This document shows, one piece after another, positions 8,931 to 16,799 of a stretch of DNA of 64,000 nt (the first letter of the stretch is position 1; the number at the start of each line of letters is the position of its first letter). The notes under the pieces were generated by a model, which saw only the letters and a list, made by a program, of their open reading frames with translations, was not told the DNA's origin and searched no databases. The position numbers and the translations under genes were made by a program. Source of the DNA: Allopontixanthobacter sp041552775 (GTDB lineage Bacteria; Pseudomonadota; Alphaproteobacteria; Sphingomonadales; Sphingomonadaceae); the NCBI GenBank assembly GCA_041552775.1, contig JBFEKH010000004.1, forward strand, positions 6,815 to 70,814. The letters are read 5' to 3'.

Positions 8931-9275
8931 CTGCGACCGCTTTGCTCATCCGTGCAAGCCCTATTCCGCCGTAATTCATTGAATCGTCGAATTAGACCAT
9001 GACAAATTGCTCGGTGCAGGGGCGCATGCAATCGACAAACGTATGATGCACTCCGACACGATACGATTTTCCCGGTTCCGCTGGCATTATTCCCGAGCAG
9101 CCGACTAATCCTCGCAGGACAAATTTTCCGTCAGCCGAAAACAAAACTCCAAAGGTCCAGCGTTGGCGCCTGGTTTTCGGGACATTACGTATGGATGAGC
9201 TGGCCCGGCCGATGGAATGTGCGGCTTGGCACGCCGCGCCCGAATGCGGCGGTTGCGGGAAGAAAGGCGCGCGGC
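8931..9275. other. Divergent intergenic region between the efflux operon and the esterase operon
   Basis: 345 nt without a supported gene. It must carry the promoter of the leftward efflux operon and that of the rightward esterase operon; the latter is marked by the island palindrome at 9176-9191. Short open frames here have no recognisable product. Confidence 0.5.
9176..9220 (+). promoter_or_regulatory. Island palindrome with -10-like box upstream of the erythromycin esterase operon
   Basis: The site TTCGGGACATTACGTA (9176-9191) matches the island consensus, best in its right half. GAATGT at 9215-9220 begins 24 nt after it, the spacing seen at the other copies, and predicts a start of transcription near 9227, upstream of the ATG at 9276. 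Confidence 0.5.
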
Positions 9276-10601
9276 ATGACAGCGTATAATCCGGCCTTGG
9301 CAAGCAGCATCGACCTCGATGCCTGTCTGCGCGAACATGCAGAAACCCTCCCATCACCCGATCAGCAATCATTCGGCGATACTTTCGAGCGGTTCGGCGA
9401 TGCACGGGTCGTACTGCTGGGTGAAGCCACCCATGGTACGCATGAATTCTATACCGCCCGTGCGGCCATTTCCCGCAGGCTGATCGAAGGTTACGGCTTC
9501 AGCGTGATCGCGGTGGAAGGCGACTGGCCCGATATCGCCAGGCTGGACGATTATGTCCGGCACAAGGGCCCTCGCCCACGCCTTGGCGAACCATTTGCAC
9601 GTTTTCCGACATGGATGTGGCGGAACGAAGAGATGCTCGGCTTCATCGACTGGCTGCGCAGTTACAATGCCAATCTGCCGGAAGATCAGCGCGTTTGCCT
9701 GCGCGGGCTGGATGTCTACAGCCTGGGCGAATCGATCCATGCGGTCATCGAATATCTCGAACAGCAAGACCCGCGCGCCGCTGAGCGGGCACGACAGCGC
9801 TATGGCTGCCTGACCCCATGGCAGGACGAACCGCAGCAATATGGCCATGCGGTCGAACGAAGCCGGTTTGCCGCGTGCGAGGATGCGGTGGTCGCGCAAT
9901 TGCGCGAATTGCTCGATCACCGGATGCAGTGGATCGCCAGCGACGGCGAGGCGTTTTTCGATGCCGAACGCAACGCCCGGATCGTGCGCGCAGCCGAGCA
10001 ATATTACCGGTCGATCTATCGCGGTGCGGCGGAAAGCTGGAACCTGCGCGACCGGCATATGTTCGAAACCCTTCAGGCCCTGATGGCCCATCACGGCAAT
10101 GCGCGTGCCATCGTATGGGCGCATAATTCGCATGTCGGCAATGCCGCGGCCACCGCGATGGGATGGCGCGGCGAGTTCAATATCGGCGAGCTGGTGCGCG
10201 CGGCCTATGCCGATGACGCGGTGCTGATCGGCTTCGGAACCGACCGAGGGACCGTAGCCGCCGCTTCGGACTGGGGCGCAGCGATGAAGGTCATGCAGCT
10301 TCGTCCGGCCCGGCCCGATAGTTGGGAGGCTGCATTGCGCCATATTGGGCTGCCCCGCTGCATGCTCGACTGGCGCCGAGGCGCTAGTGGCCAACTGCTC
10401 GAAGCGCTCGGCCAACCTCGTTTACAGCGCGCCGTAGGGGTCGTTTACCGGCCGGAGAGCGAATATCTCAGCCATTATTTCCAGGCGGTCCTGGGCGAAC
10501 AATTCGACACGTATGTCTGGCTCGAGGAAACCCGGGCAGTGACCCCGCTCGGCCCCGAACAGCCCCATGGTGCGCCGGAAATCTGGCCGTTCAGCCTGTG
10601 A
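9276..10601 (+). CDS. Erythromycin esterase family protein
   Basis: A 441-residue protein of the erythromycin esterase/EreA superfamily. The metal/catalytic motif is GEATHGTHEFYTARA near the N-terminus, with the later conserved blocks IAVEGDWPD, LRGLDVYSL and AHNSHVGNA. I chose the ATG at 9276 because AAGAAAGG lies about 8 nt upstream; the open frame reaches back to 9195. Proteins of this family in stress clusters rarely confer macrolide resistance and their real substrate is unknown. It heads an operon with an alpha/beta hydrolase and a phosphoribosyltransferase. In M. tuberculosis Rv2030c (DosR regulon) the esterase and phosphoribosyltransferase domains are fused in one protein. Confidence 0.85.
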   Translation: MTAYNPALASSIDLDACLREHAETLPSPDQQSFGDTFERFGDARVVLLGEATHGTHEFYTARAAISRRLIEGYGFSVIAVEGDWPDIARLDDYVRHKGPRPRLGEPFARFPTWMWRNEEMLGFIDWLRSYNANLPEDQRVCLRGLDVYSLGESIHAVIEYLEQQDPRAAERARQRYGCLTPWQDEPQQYGHAVERSRFAACEDAVVAQLRELLDHRMQWIASDGEAFFDAERNARIVRAAEQYYRSIYRGAAESWNLRDRHMFETLQALMAHHGNARAIVWAHNSHVGNAAATAMGWRGEFNIGELVRAAYADDAVLIGFGTDRGTVAAASDWGAAMKVMQLRPARPDSWEAALRHIGLPRCMLDWRRGASGQLLEALGQPRLQRAVGVVYRPESEYLSHYFQAVLGEQFDTYVWLEETRAVTPLGPEQPHGAPEIWPFSL

Positions 10602-10614
10602 GAGGAGAGCGGAC

Positions 10615-11268
10615 ATGGATCAACTGACCGCCGATTGCCGCGAGATTACCATCCCCGGCGAACCAGGGCTCTCTGCCCTGCTCGGTGTCCCGTTGCGCGC
10701 CAACGGATTGGTCATCTTCGCACATGGCAGCGGCAGCGGTCGGTTGAGCCCGCGCAACAATTACGTTGCCCGCCGGCTGCGCGAAGCGGGGCTGGCCACT
10801 CTGCTGCTGGACCTGCTCTCGCCAGAGGAGGAACGCGACCGGCGCAATGTGTTCGACATACCCCTGCTCGCATCCCGGCTGGTCCGGGCGACCGATTGGG
10901 CCGAAAACTTCAAAGATTCCAGTGGCCTGCGCCCTGCCTATTTCGGGGCCAGCACCGGGGCTGGCGCAGCATTGTACGCGGCCGCCGGCGACAGACGAAT
11001 TGCGGCAGTGGTGTCACGCGGCGGGCGGCCGGACCTTGCAGGCAAACCTGCGCTCTCGGAAGTTCTGGCACCGACCTTGCTGATAGTGGGTTCGCTCGAC
11101 ACCCAAGTTATCCAGCTCAACAGCGCGGCAGCGTCGGAACTCACCTGTGCCAGCGAACTGGTGATCGTTCCGGGCGCCAGCCACCTGTTCGAGGAACCCG
11201 GCACACTCGACCGCGTAGTCGACCTGGCGGCAGACTGGTTCCTGATGCATCTTGGGAAGCAGACGTGA
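10615..11268 (+). CDS. Dienelactone hydrolase-like alpha/beta hydrolase
   Basis: A 217-residue alpha/beta hydrolase. The nucleophile elbow is GASTG (YFGASTGAGAAL), a likely acid is at LIVGSLDTQV and the catalytic histidine at PGASHLF. The oxyanion segment FAHGSGSG follows the first strand. The ATG at 10615 is preceded by GAGAGGAGAG. It sits 13 nt after the erythromycin esterase and its TGA overlaps the GTG start of the phosphoribosyltransferase. These three functions recur together in bacterial stress clusters, sometimes fused; the substrate is unknown. Confidence 0.8.
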   Translation: MDQLTADCREITIPGEPGLSALLGVPLRANGLVIFAHGSGSGRLSPRNNYVARRLREAGLATLLLDLLSPEEERDRRNVFDIPLLASRLVRATDWAENFKDSSGLRPAYFGASTGAGAALYAAAGDRRIAAVVSRGGRPDLAGKPALSEVLAPTLLIVGSLDTQVIQLNSAAASELTCASELVIVPGASHLFEEPGTLDRVVDLAADWFLMHLGKQT

Positions 11269-11954
11269 CCCGGGGTTTCGGCCGCTTCACCGACCGAACG
11301 CAGGCCGGAAAGGCTTTGGCCGCAGCTCTGCTGCCGATGCAATTGCGCGATCCGGTCGTGCTGGCCCTGCCGCGCGGCGGCGTCCCGGTGGGTTATGAAG
11401 TCGCCGAGGCACTGAACGCACCGCTCGACATCATCATGGTGCGCAAGATCGGTGCCCCCGGGCACAAGGAATACGGTATCGGCGCACTCGTCGATGGCTC
11501 TTCCCCTCAAGTTGTCATCGACGAGGCGGCGGCCCGGATGGTCGGCGCCACCGAAGCCTATATCGAACACGAAGTGACCAGCGAGCTGGCGGAAATCGAA
11601 CGGCGGCGCGCGGCCTATCAGACCGGTCCGGCAGTGTCGGTGCAGGGCCGCACGGTGATCATCGTCGATGACGGGATCGCCACCGGCAATACGGTGAAGG
11701 CGGCACTGCAGGCTCTGGCTAAGGCGAAGCCGGCCCGCATCGTGCTGGCCGTTCCGGTATCGCCGCGCGACACGCTGGCCAATCTGCGCGGCCTGTGTGA
11801 CGATATCGTTTGCCTGATAGCGCCCGAGCCATTTTACGCTGTTGGCGCGCATTACCATGATTTCGGCCAGACCAGCGATGCCGAGGTGGTGGAGTTGCTG
11901 GCAAGCGCGCGGGAGCATGCCGAAAACCGTGTCAGTCATAGTCCCGGCAGCTGA
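11265..11954 (+). CDS. Phosphoribosyltransferase
   Basis: A 229-residue type I phosphoribosyltransferase with the PRPP-binding motif VIIVDDGIATGNTV and the N-terminal LALPRGGVPVGYEVA block typical of the stress-island family. The start is a GTG at 11265 overlapping the hydrolase stop (GTGA), which implies translational coupling; no better start exists in frame. The base or other acceptor is unknown. With the AMP phosphorylase and PRPP synthetase encoded at 43.7-46.1 kb it could belong to a ribose-phosphate or nucleobase salvage route, which is inference. Confidence 0.8.
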   Translation: MTRGFGRFTDRTQAGKALAAALLPMQLRDPVVLALPRGGVPVGYEVAEALNAPLDIIMVRKIGAPGHKEYGIGALVDGSSPQVVIDEAAARMVGATEAYIEHEVTSELAEIERRRAAYQTGPAVSVQGRTVIIVDDGIATGNTVKAALQALAKAKPARIVLAVPVSPRDTLANLRGLCDDIVCLIAPEPFYAVGAHYHDFGQTSDAEVVELLASAREHAENRVSHSPGS

Positions 11955-11963
11955 TAATAGGGC

Positions 11964-12944
11964 TCAGGGGATAAGCACGGCAGCGCCTTCGATCACCCCC
12001 TCGCGCAGCAGGTCGAGTGCCAGATTGGCTTGTTCCAGCGGAAACCGCTCGACACTGGTCGAGATCGGTGCCTCGGCGGCGAGCGCGAAAAACTCCTCAC
12101 CATCTGCGCGCGTCAGGTTGGCAACCGACACAATCGACCGTTCGCCCCACAGATCCCGGTAGGGGAAAGACGGAATGTCGGACATATGGATCCCGGCGCA
12201 GACAACCCGCCCGCCTTTGCGAACCGATTTGAGCGCGGCTGGCACCAGTGCACCGACCGGGGCGAAGATAATTGCCGCATCCAGCAGTTCCGGAACCGCC
12301 TTGTCCGAATCCCCCGCCCATGCGCATCCCAGAGAGCGGGCGTATTTCTGGGTGGTCAGATCACCCGGCCGGGTCAGGGCGTACACTTCGCGCGCCTGCC
12401 ACACGGCGATCTGCGCAAGGATATGTGCCGCAGCGCCGAACCCGAAGAACCCGATGCGCCACGCATCGCCCGCCATGCGTAGCGCCCGGTACCCGATCAG
12501 CCCAGCGCAAAGCAGCGGCGCCGCCTCTGCATCACCGAACTTGTCAGGCAGGGCGAAGCAATAGTCTGCATCCGCGACGACATGGCTGGCATAGCCGCCA
12601 TCACGGGTGAAACCGGTGAATTGCGGATCGTCACACAGGTTTTCCGCGCCACAGCGACAATAGGGGCACCGGCCGCAGGTATGGCCCAGCCACGGCACGC
12701 CAACGCGCTGGCCGATTTCGTACCGGCCGACTTCTTCGCCCAGCCGGGCAATCCGTCCGACAATTTCGTGACCGGGAATGATCGGCAGGCTGCCGGTGAT
12801 ATCGCCGTCGAGTACATGCAGATCGGTGCGGCAGACCCCGCAAGCAGATATCTCGATCAGAATTTCACCGGGACCCGGTCGGGGCATGTCACGCTCCACC
12901 AGATGCAGTCTCTCGCCCGGAGCATCGAGTTGCATGGCGTGCAT
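11964..12944 (-). CDS. Zinc-dependent alcohol dehydrogenase
   Basis: A 326-residue medium-chain dehydrogenase. Catalytic zinc ligands are visible in ACGVCRTDLH and GHEIVG, and the structural zinc cysteines in CGRCPYCRCGAENLC. The nucleotide-binding loop reads GFFGFGAAAH. This is the AdhA-like group often found in low-oxygen stress clusters, oxidising alcohols or reducing aldehydes with NAD(P). I start it at the ATG 12944 (MHAMQLDAPG), because the longer frame begins at a TTG inside the preceding gene. It lies 13 nt after the quinone reductase gene and is probably co-transcribed with it. Confidence 0.85.
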   Translation of the reverse strand: MHAMQLDAPGERLHLVERDMPRPGPGEILIEISACGVCRTDLHVLDGDITGSLPIIPGHEIVGRIARLGEEVGRYEIGQRVGVPWLGHTCGRCPYCRCGAENLCDDPQFTGFTRDGGYASHVVADADYCFALPDKFGDAEAAPLLCAGLIGYRALRMAGDAWRIGFFGFGAAAHILAQIAVWQAREVYALTRPGDLTTQKYARSLGCAWAGDSDKAVPELLDAAIIFAPVGALVPAALKSVRKGGRVVCAGIHMSDIPSFPYRDLWGERSIVSVANLTRADGEEFFALAAEAPISTSVERFPLEQANLALDLLREGVIEGAAVLIP

Positions 12945-12957
12945 TGCCGGCACGATC

Positions 12958-13533
12958 TCAGCGGCCAAACCGGCCAAGACCCTCGACCTTTTCAAGCCAT
13001 TTCCTGCGGTAAGCGTCGCTCTTGTCCACGCGGCCGATCAGCGTGACCCGGACAGGGGAAACCCCGACGAAATGCAGGATGTTTCGCTTGAAACTCTTCA
13101 CGCTATGGGAACGAAAGAAGATGGAATAGGCTGCGGCCGGCATTCCCATCGTCACGATCAGGCGGGCGGATTTGCCCTTCAGCAGCTTGCGGTACAGGCC
13201 GTGCTGCTTTGGCTGGATTGCGAAACCGGGACGCGCGACCTGTTCCAGCAATGCCTTGAGCAGGGCCGGAACATCTCCCATCCACAGCGGGTACAGGATC
13301 ACCAGATGATCCGCCCAATCCACCGCCTCGTGGACTTCGTGCAGATTTTCCACTGCTTCGCCCGATTTCCAGTCGTCCGGATCACGCAGGATCGGGAAAT
13401 CCAGCCGGGCCAGGTCAATCCGGCGCACTTCGTGCAGTTCCTCCGCACCTTTCACATAGGCGGACGCGAGCGCATGCACGTAATGATCACGGTCATCGTG
13501 CGGGTGGCCATCAAGGACTAGAATTTTTCGCAT
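12958..13533 (-). CDS. Flavodoxin-fold NAD(P)H quinone oxidoreductase
   Basis: A 191-residue protein of the NQO1/KefF/MdaB flavodoxin-like family: the FMN/FAD-binding start ILVLDGHPHDD, then DHLVILYPLWMGDVPALLK, which is the typical (Y)PLWW-like loop, and TMGMPAAAYS. It would reduce quinones or similar acceptors in the cytoplasm. The ATG at 13533 (MRKILVLDG) puts the first beta strand at the N-terminus as the family expects. It also coincides with the transcription start predicted from the palindrome at 13570-13585, suggesting a leaderless mRNA; an alternative ATG is at 13560. Confidence 0.8.
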   Translation of the reverse strand: MRKILVLDGHPHDDRDHYVHALASAYVKGAEELHEVRRIDLARLDFPILRDPDDWKSGEAVENLHEVHEAVDWADHLVILYPLWMGDVPALLKALLEQVARPGFAIQPKQHGLYRKLLKGKSARLIVTMGMPAAAYSIFFRSHSVKSFKRNILHFVGVSPVRVTLIGRVDKSDAYRRKWLEKVEGLGRFGR

Positions 13534-13540
13534 GGCATGG

Positions 13541-13585
13541 GCGATATCGGACAGGCCCATCCAGCGGGATGCGTAGATATCCCTA
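13541..13585 (-). promoter_or_regulatory. Island palindrome with -10-like box upstream of the quinone reductase
   Basis: On the minus strand TAGGGATATCTACGCA (13570-13585) overlaps the stop codon of the AI-2E-type permease gene. TATCGC (13546-13541) begins 24 nt downstream, giving a predicted start at 13534, next to the ATG at 13533. It would drive the quinone reductase and alcohol dehydrogenase pair. Confidence 0.5.
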
Positions 13586-14641
13586 TGCTTGGGCGGCGAG
13601 GCCGCCCGCGTCGAACCTCCTTTTCAGGACCTCGAACAGGCTCTGCGTCGCTGCGACGATGAGCGGGCCCAGGACGAAACCATGCGCGCCGAAGATCACG
13701 ATCCCGCCGACAATAGCGATGAAAGACAGCATGGAATGGAGCGCAAGCTGGCGCCCGACCAGGATTGGATACACGATATTATCGATCAGGCCGACGATGA
13801 AGGTCCCCCAGATCACCAAGATCAACGCCGATGCCCATTGTCCATTCAAGGCCAGCGCTACCGAAACCGGAACCCAAACAATGAACGCACCCAGAAATGG
13901 GACGATTCCCAGAAGTCCCATGATTACGCCCCAGAAAATCGGCGATGGCAGGTCCAGCCACCAGAACACCAAGCCGCCAAGAAATCCCTGCAAGGCTGAA
14001 ACCGCCGCGGTGCCATAAACCGCGGCAAAGACGGTTTTCTCCATCCGGCCCGCCAGCAATCGAAACTCGCCATGCGACAGAGGCAGCAGATTTTCCGTAG
14101 CTGCCACGATCGGGCCCCTGTCACGCAGCATGTAGAATAGGAAATAGAACGTCAGCAGCAAATTAATCACACTGGTGATCGAACCGAGGATCAGGCTGGC
14201 ACCCCAGCCCTGTAGCCAGACTGTGAAGGATTCGAAAAATTGCGGCAGGCCCAACCGGCTATCCAGCCAGATAATCACTGAGGATAGTTCGGGATAATCC
14301 CGCGACAGGCCGCCTCCGTCTCCGGCAGACAAGACCGCACTCATCGCGTCCATGCTGTTGATGATGCTTTCCAGCAGAGCCGCCGAGACAAAGATCACCG
14401 GCGCGACCACCAGTGTGGCCGCGATTACCATGGCGATGGAAACTGACAGTACCGGGCTGCGAAGCCGTGCGCGAAGTATGCGCTCTACCGGTGCGAACAG
14501 GACTGCCAGCGTAAACGACCAGACCAGCGCAGGGATAAACGGCGCGGTGATCAGATAACACAGGACGATGCCCAGAAGCACCAGAATGCCAATCGCCACC
14601 AAAGACAGCAGCGGCGGGAGGGGTTGATGCTTACCAGACAA
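13583..14641 (-). CDS. AI-2E family transporter (PerM/TqsA-like membrane protein)
   Basis: A 352-residue polytopic membrane protein of the AI-2 exporter family: paired N-terminal helices (LVAIGILVLLGIVLCYLI; LVWSFTLAVLFAP), a soluble middle, then the conserved C-terminal block with GLLGIVPFLGAFIVWVP, DNIVYPILVGRQL and GAHGFVLGPLIVA. The family exports small solutes; the substrate is unknown. No ATG fits the start; the TTG at 14641 is used, with GTAGGA too close to it to be convincing. It follows the alcohol dehydrogenase by 50 nt on the same strand and probably shares its promoter. Confidence 0.8.
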   Translation of the reverse strand: MSGKHQPLPPLLSLVAIGILVLLGIVLCYLITAPFIPALVWSFTLAVLFAPVERILRARLRSPVLSVSIAMVIAATLVVAPVIFVSAALLESIINSMDAMSAVLSAGDGGGLSRDYPELSSVIIWLDSRLGLPQFFESFTVWLQGWGASLILGSITSVINLLLTFYFLFYMLRDRGPIVAATENLLPLSHGEFRLLAGRMEKTVFAAVYGTAAVSALQGFLGGLVFWWLDLPSPIFWGVIMGLLGIVPFLGAFIVWVPVSVALALNGQWASALILVIWGTFIVGLIDNIVYPILVGRQLALHSMLSFIAIVGGIVIFGAHGFVLGPLIVAATQSLFEVLKRRFDAGGLAAQA

Positions 14642-14691
14642 GTCCTACCCCCAAATTTCGGCTTCACGGCGCCAGCGAAAGCCCCTTTGGA

Positions 14692-15768
14692 TCAAGGAGT
14701 GATTGCCACCTTCAGCACTCCGCCCCGCTGGTGGGCGAACAGATCATAAGCGTCTTCGATGGAATCGAGCGGATAGTTATGGGTGACCAATTGTCCGGTA
14801 TCCACTCGCCCGGATTCCACCGCGGCCATCAATCGGCGCATCCGTTCCTTGCCGCCCGGACAAAGCGTGGTGCGGATCGTATTGTCGCCCAGCCCGGCCG
14901 AAAACGCATCGAGCGGAATGGTCAGATCGCCTGAATAGACGCCGAGCGATGACAATGTCCCGCCGGGCCGCAGCACCCGCAGCGCGCCCTCGAAGGTGGC
15001 CTGCAAACCAAGCGCTTCGATGGCGACATCGACACCGCGTCCATCGGTGATCTTCATGATCTCGTCCACCGGATCGACCTTCGAAAAATCGACCACATGG
15101 GTCGCACCCATTTTCTTCGACATTTCGATCCGGGCCGGGATGCTTTCCACTCCGATGATCGTGGTCGCACCCATCATATGCGCGCCTGCCGTGGCGCACA
15201 GGCCAATCGGACCCTGGGCGAACACCGCCACCGTATCGCCGATCCTGATCCTTCCCGATTCCGCCCCGCCGAAGCCGGTCGACATGATGTCGGGACACAT
15301 CAGCACCTGCGCATCACTCAAGCCCTCCGGGATTGGGGCGAGATTGGCCATCGCATCGGGCACCAACAGATATTCCGCCTGCGCGCCATCGATGGTGTTG
15401 CCGAACCGCCAGCCGCCAATGGCTTTCCAGCCTAGGCCATGCTGCCCGCCGCATTGGGCGTGAAACCCGCACAGCGAGGCATAGGACGTTCCCGACGGCG
15501 TAATCGCCCCTGCAATCACCCGCTGGCCTTCCTCATATCCGGTTACGGCCGAGCCCAGCTTCTCGATAATGCCGACCGGTTCATGACCCACGGTCAGCCC
15601 CCTTTCGACCGGATATTCACCTTTAAGAATATGCACATCAGTGCCGCAGATGGTGGTCATAGTAATCCGGATCAGCGCGTCCAGCGGGCCGACATCGGGC
15701 ACCGGCTTTTCGCCGAGGATAATACGCCCCGGTTCAATGAATATTGCCGCCTTCATCAATTGCGCCAT
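14692..15768 (-). CDS. Zinc-dependent alcohol dehydrogenase, secondary-alcohol (Tb-ADH-like) group
   Basis: A 358-residue medium-chain dehydrogenase. The catalytic zinc site is TICGTDVHILKGE plus GHEPVG, and the cofactor loop is VAVFAQGPIGLCAT. It lacks the four-cysteine structural zinc lobe, so it resembles the Thermoanaerobacter/Clostridium NADP-dependent secondary-alcohol dehydrogenases (note CPDIMSTGFGGAE) rather than horse-liver-type enzymes. It may regenerate NAD(P)+ by reducing carbonyls when respiration is limited. The ATG at 15768 has AGGGG about 5 nt upstream. The palindrome at 15830-15845 is its likely control site. Confidence 0.85.
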   Translation of the reverse strand: MAQLMKAAIFIEPGRIILGEKPVPDVGPLDALIRITMTTICGTDVHILKGEYPVERGLTVGHEPVGIIEKLGSAVTGYEEGQRVIAGAITPSGTSYASLCGFHAQCGGQHGLGWKAIGGWRFGNTIDGAQAEYLLVPDAMANLAPIPEGLSDAQVLMCPDIMSTGFGGAESGRIRIGDTVAVFAQGPIGLCATAGAHMMGATTIIGVESIPARIEMSKKMGATHVVDFSKVDPVDEIMKITDGRGVDVAIEALGLQATFEGALRVLRPGGTLSSLGVYSGDLTIPLDAFSAGLGDNTIRTTLCPGGKERMRRLMAAVESGRVDTGQLVTHNYPLDSIEDAYDLFAHQRGGVLKVAITP

Positions 15769-15800
15769 CGCGCCGCCCCTTTCTGCCTAGGTGAATGCAA

Positions 15801-15845
15801 ACAGTGGCGAGATGCGTGATCGTGGTAACTACGCAAATGCTCGTA
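15801..15845 (-). promoter_or_regulatory. Island palindrome with -10-like box upstream of the secondary-alcohol dehydrogenase
   Basis: TACGAGCATTTGCGTA on the minus strand (15830-15845) is one of the best matches to the TAC-N10-GTA consensus. CACTGT begins 24 nt downstream (15806). The site lies in the 98-nt gap between the end of pfkB and the dehydrogenase start and would serve the dehydrogenase and the AI-2E-type permease. Confidence 0.55.
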
Positions 15846-15866
15846 AGTGCAGGATCGGCGAGGCTT

Positions 15867-16799
15867 TCAACCAGGATCCTCCTGCTGGTTGAAAAGCAGC
15901 TGGACATCCTCCGCCCGGCAAAGATCGGTCCCTGATGTAAGGACGGCGGCGGCGCCTGCGGCAATGCCGAAGCGGAACGCCTCTTCGGCCGGTCTACCCA
16001 GCGCAAGCGCATGGATCATTGCCGCCAGGAAACTGTCCCCAGCGCCCACCGCGCTGCTCGATTCCACCGTGATTCCGGGCAGCGCCAGCGGACCGGCACG
16101 GCTGGCCAGCACCGCGCCCTTGCTGCCCATCGTGACCGCCAGATATTTCGCTTCCCCGCGTTCGACCACGGCCATGGCGGCCTGCGCAATCGCGTCTTCG
16201 CCAGCCAGATCCTTGCCAACCAACGTCCGGAATTCTTCCAGGCTCGGTTTGGCCAGGAAAACATCACCGCCAGCCAGACCGGCGGCCAGCGCAGGCCCGG
16301 ACGTGTCGAGCACGAAGCGCATCCCGTTACGCTTGGCGATGGCCGCGACGCGGGCATAGAAATCATCCGGCACTCCGCGCGGCAAGGACCCGCTGGCAAC
16401 CAGATAATCATGCTTCGCATGGTTAAGCAGGCTCAGGCATTCACGCCATTCGCTTTCGGCAATCTGCGGACCGGCAGGTACAAAGCGGAATTCCTGCCCC
16501 GTGCTGCGTTCATGGACGGTCGTGCTGACCCGGGTTTGCCCGGCGATCTTGATTGGCTTGCGCACCAACTGGTGCAGGTCGAGCAAGCCGTCGAGCGCCA
16601 CTCCGGTCGCGCCGCCCGACAGGTAATACACCCTTGCGTTGCCCCCCAGCCGGACGAACACCCGCGCAACATTGATCCCGCCGCCGCCCGGATCATAGCG
16701 TTCATTGTTCGCGCGCAGCTTGACCGTGGGCATGACCCGCTCAACCTGGCACGCCGCGTCCAGCGTGGGGTTCATGGTCAGCGTTGCCAGATCCATCAT
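15867..16799 (-). CDS. pfkB: 1-phosphofructokinase/6-phosphofructokinase, PfkB family
   Basis: A 310-residue ribokinase-family sugar kinase. It has the N-terminal LTMNPTLD start of the LacC/FruK/PfkB group, PGGGGINVARVFVRLGG and the catalytic GAGDSF near residue 250. It probably phosphorylates fructose 6-phosphate. Start: ATG at 16799, overlapping the PEP synthase stop (ATGA), with GAGGAGGG upstream; the frame is open further back but that lies inside ppsA. It is the last gene of the usp-ndvB-ppsA-pfkB operon. M. tuberculosis PfkB (Rv2029c) likewise sits beside stress protein genes in the DosR regulon. Confidence 0.85.
   Translation of the reverse strand: MMDLATLTMNPTLDAACQVERVMPTVKLRANNERYDPGGGGINVARVFVRLGGNARVYYLSGGATGVALDGLLDLHQLVRKPIKIAGQTRVSTTVHERSTGQEFRFVPAGPQIAESEWRECLSLLNHAKHDYLVASGSLPRGVPDDFYARVAAIAKRNGMRFVLDTSGPALAAGLAGGDVFLAKPSLEEFRTLVGKDLAGEDAIAQAAMAVVERGEAKYLAVTMGSKGAVLASRAGPLALPGITVESSSAVGAGDSFLAAMIHALALGRPAEEAFRFGIAAGAAAVLTSGTDLCRAEDVQLLFNQQEDPG

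Noticed and set aside
8955..8980. CCGCCGTAA near the efflux operon as another island palindrome
   Set aside because: Only the right half matches; the left half and the central TT are absent.
8992..9405. Leftward frames upstream of the erythromycin esterase
   Set aside because: They overlap the esterase N-terminus and the palindrome promoter and show no recognisable sequence.
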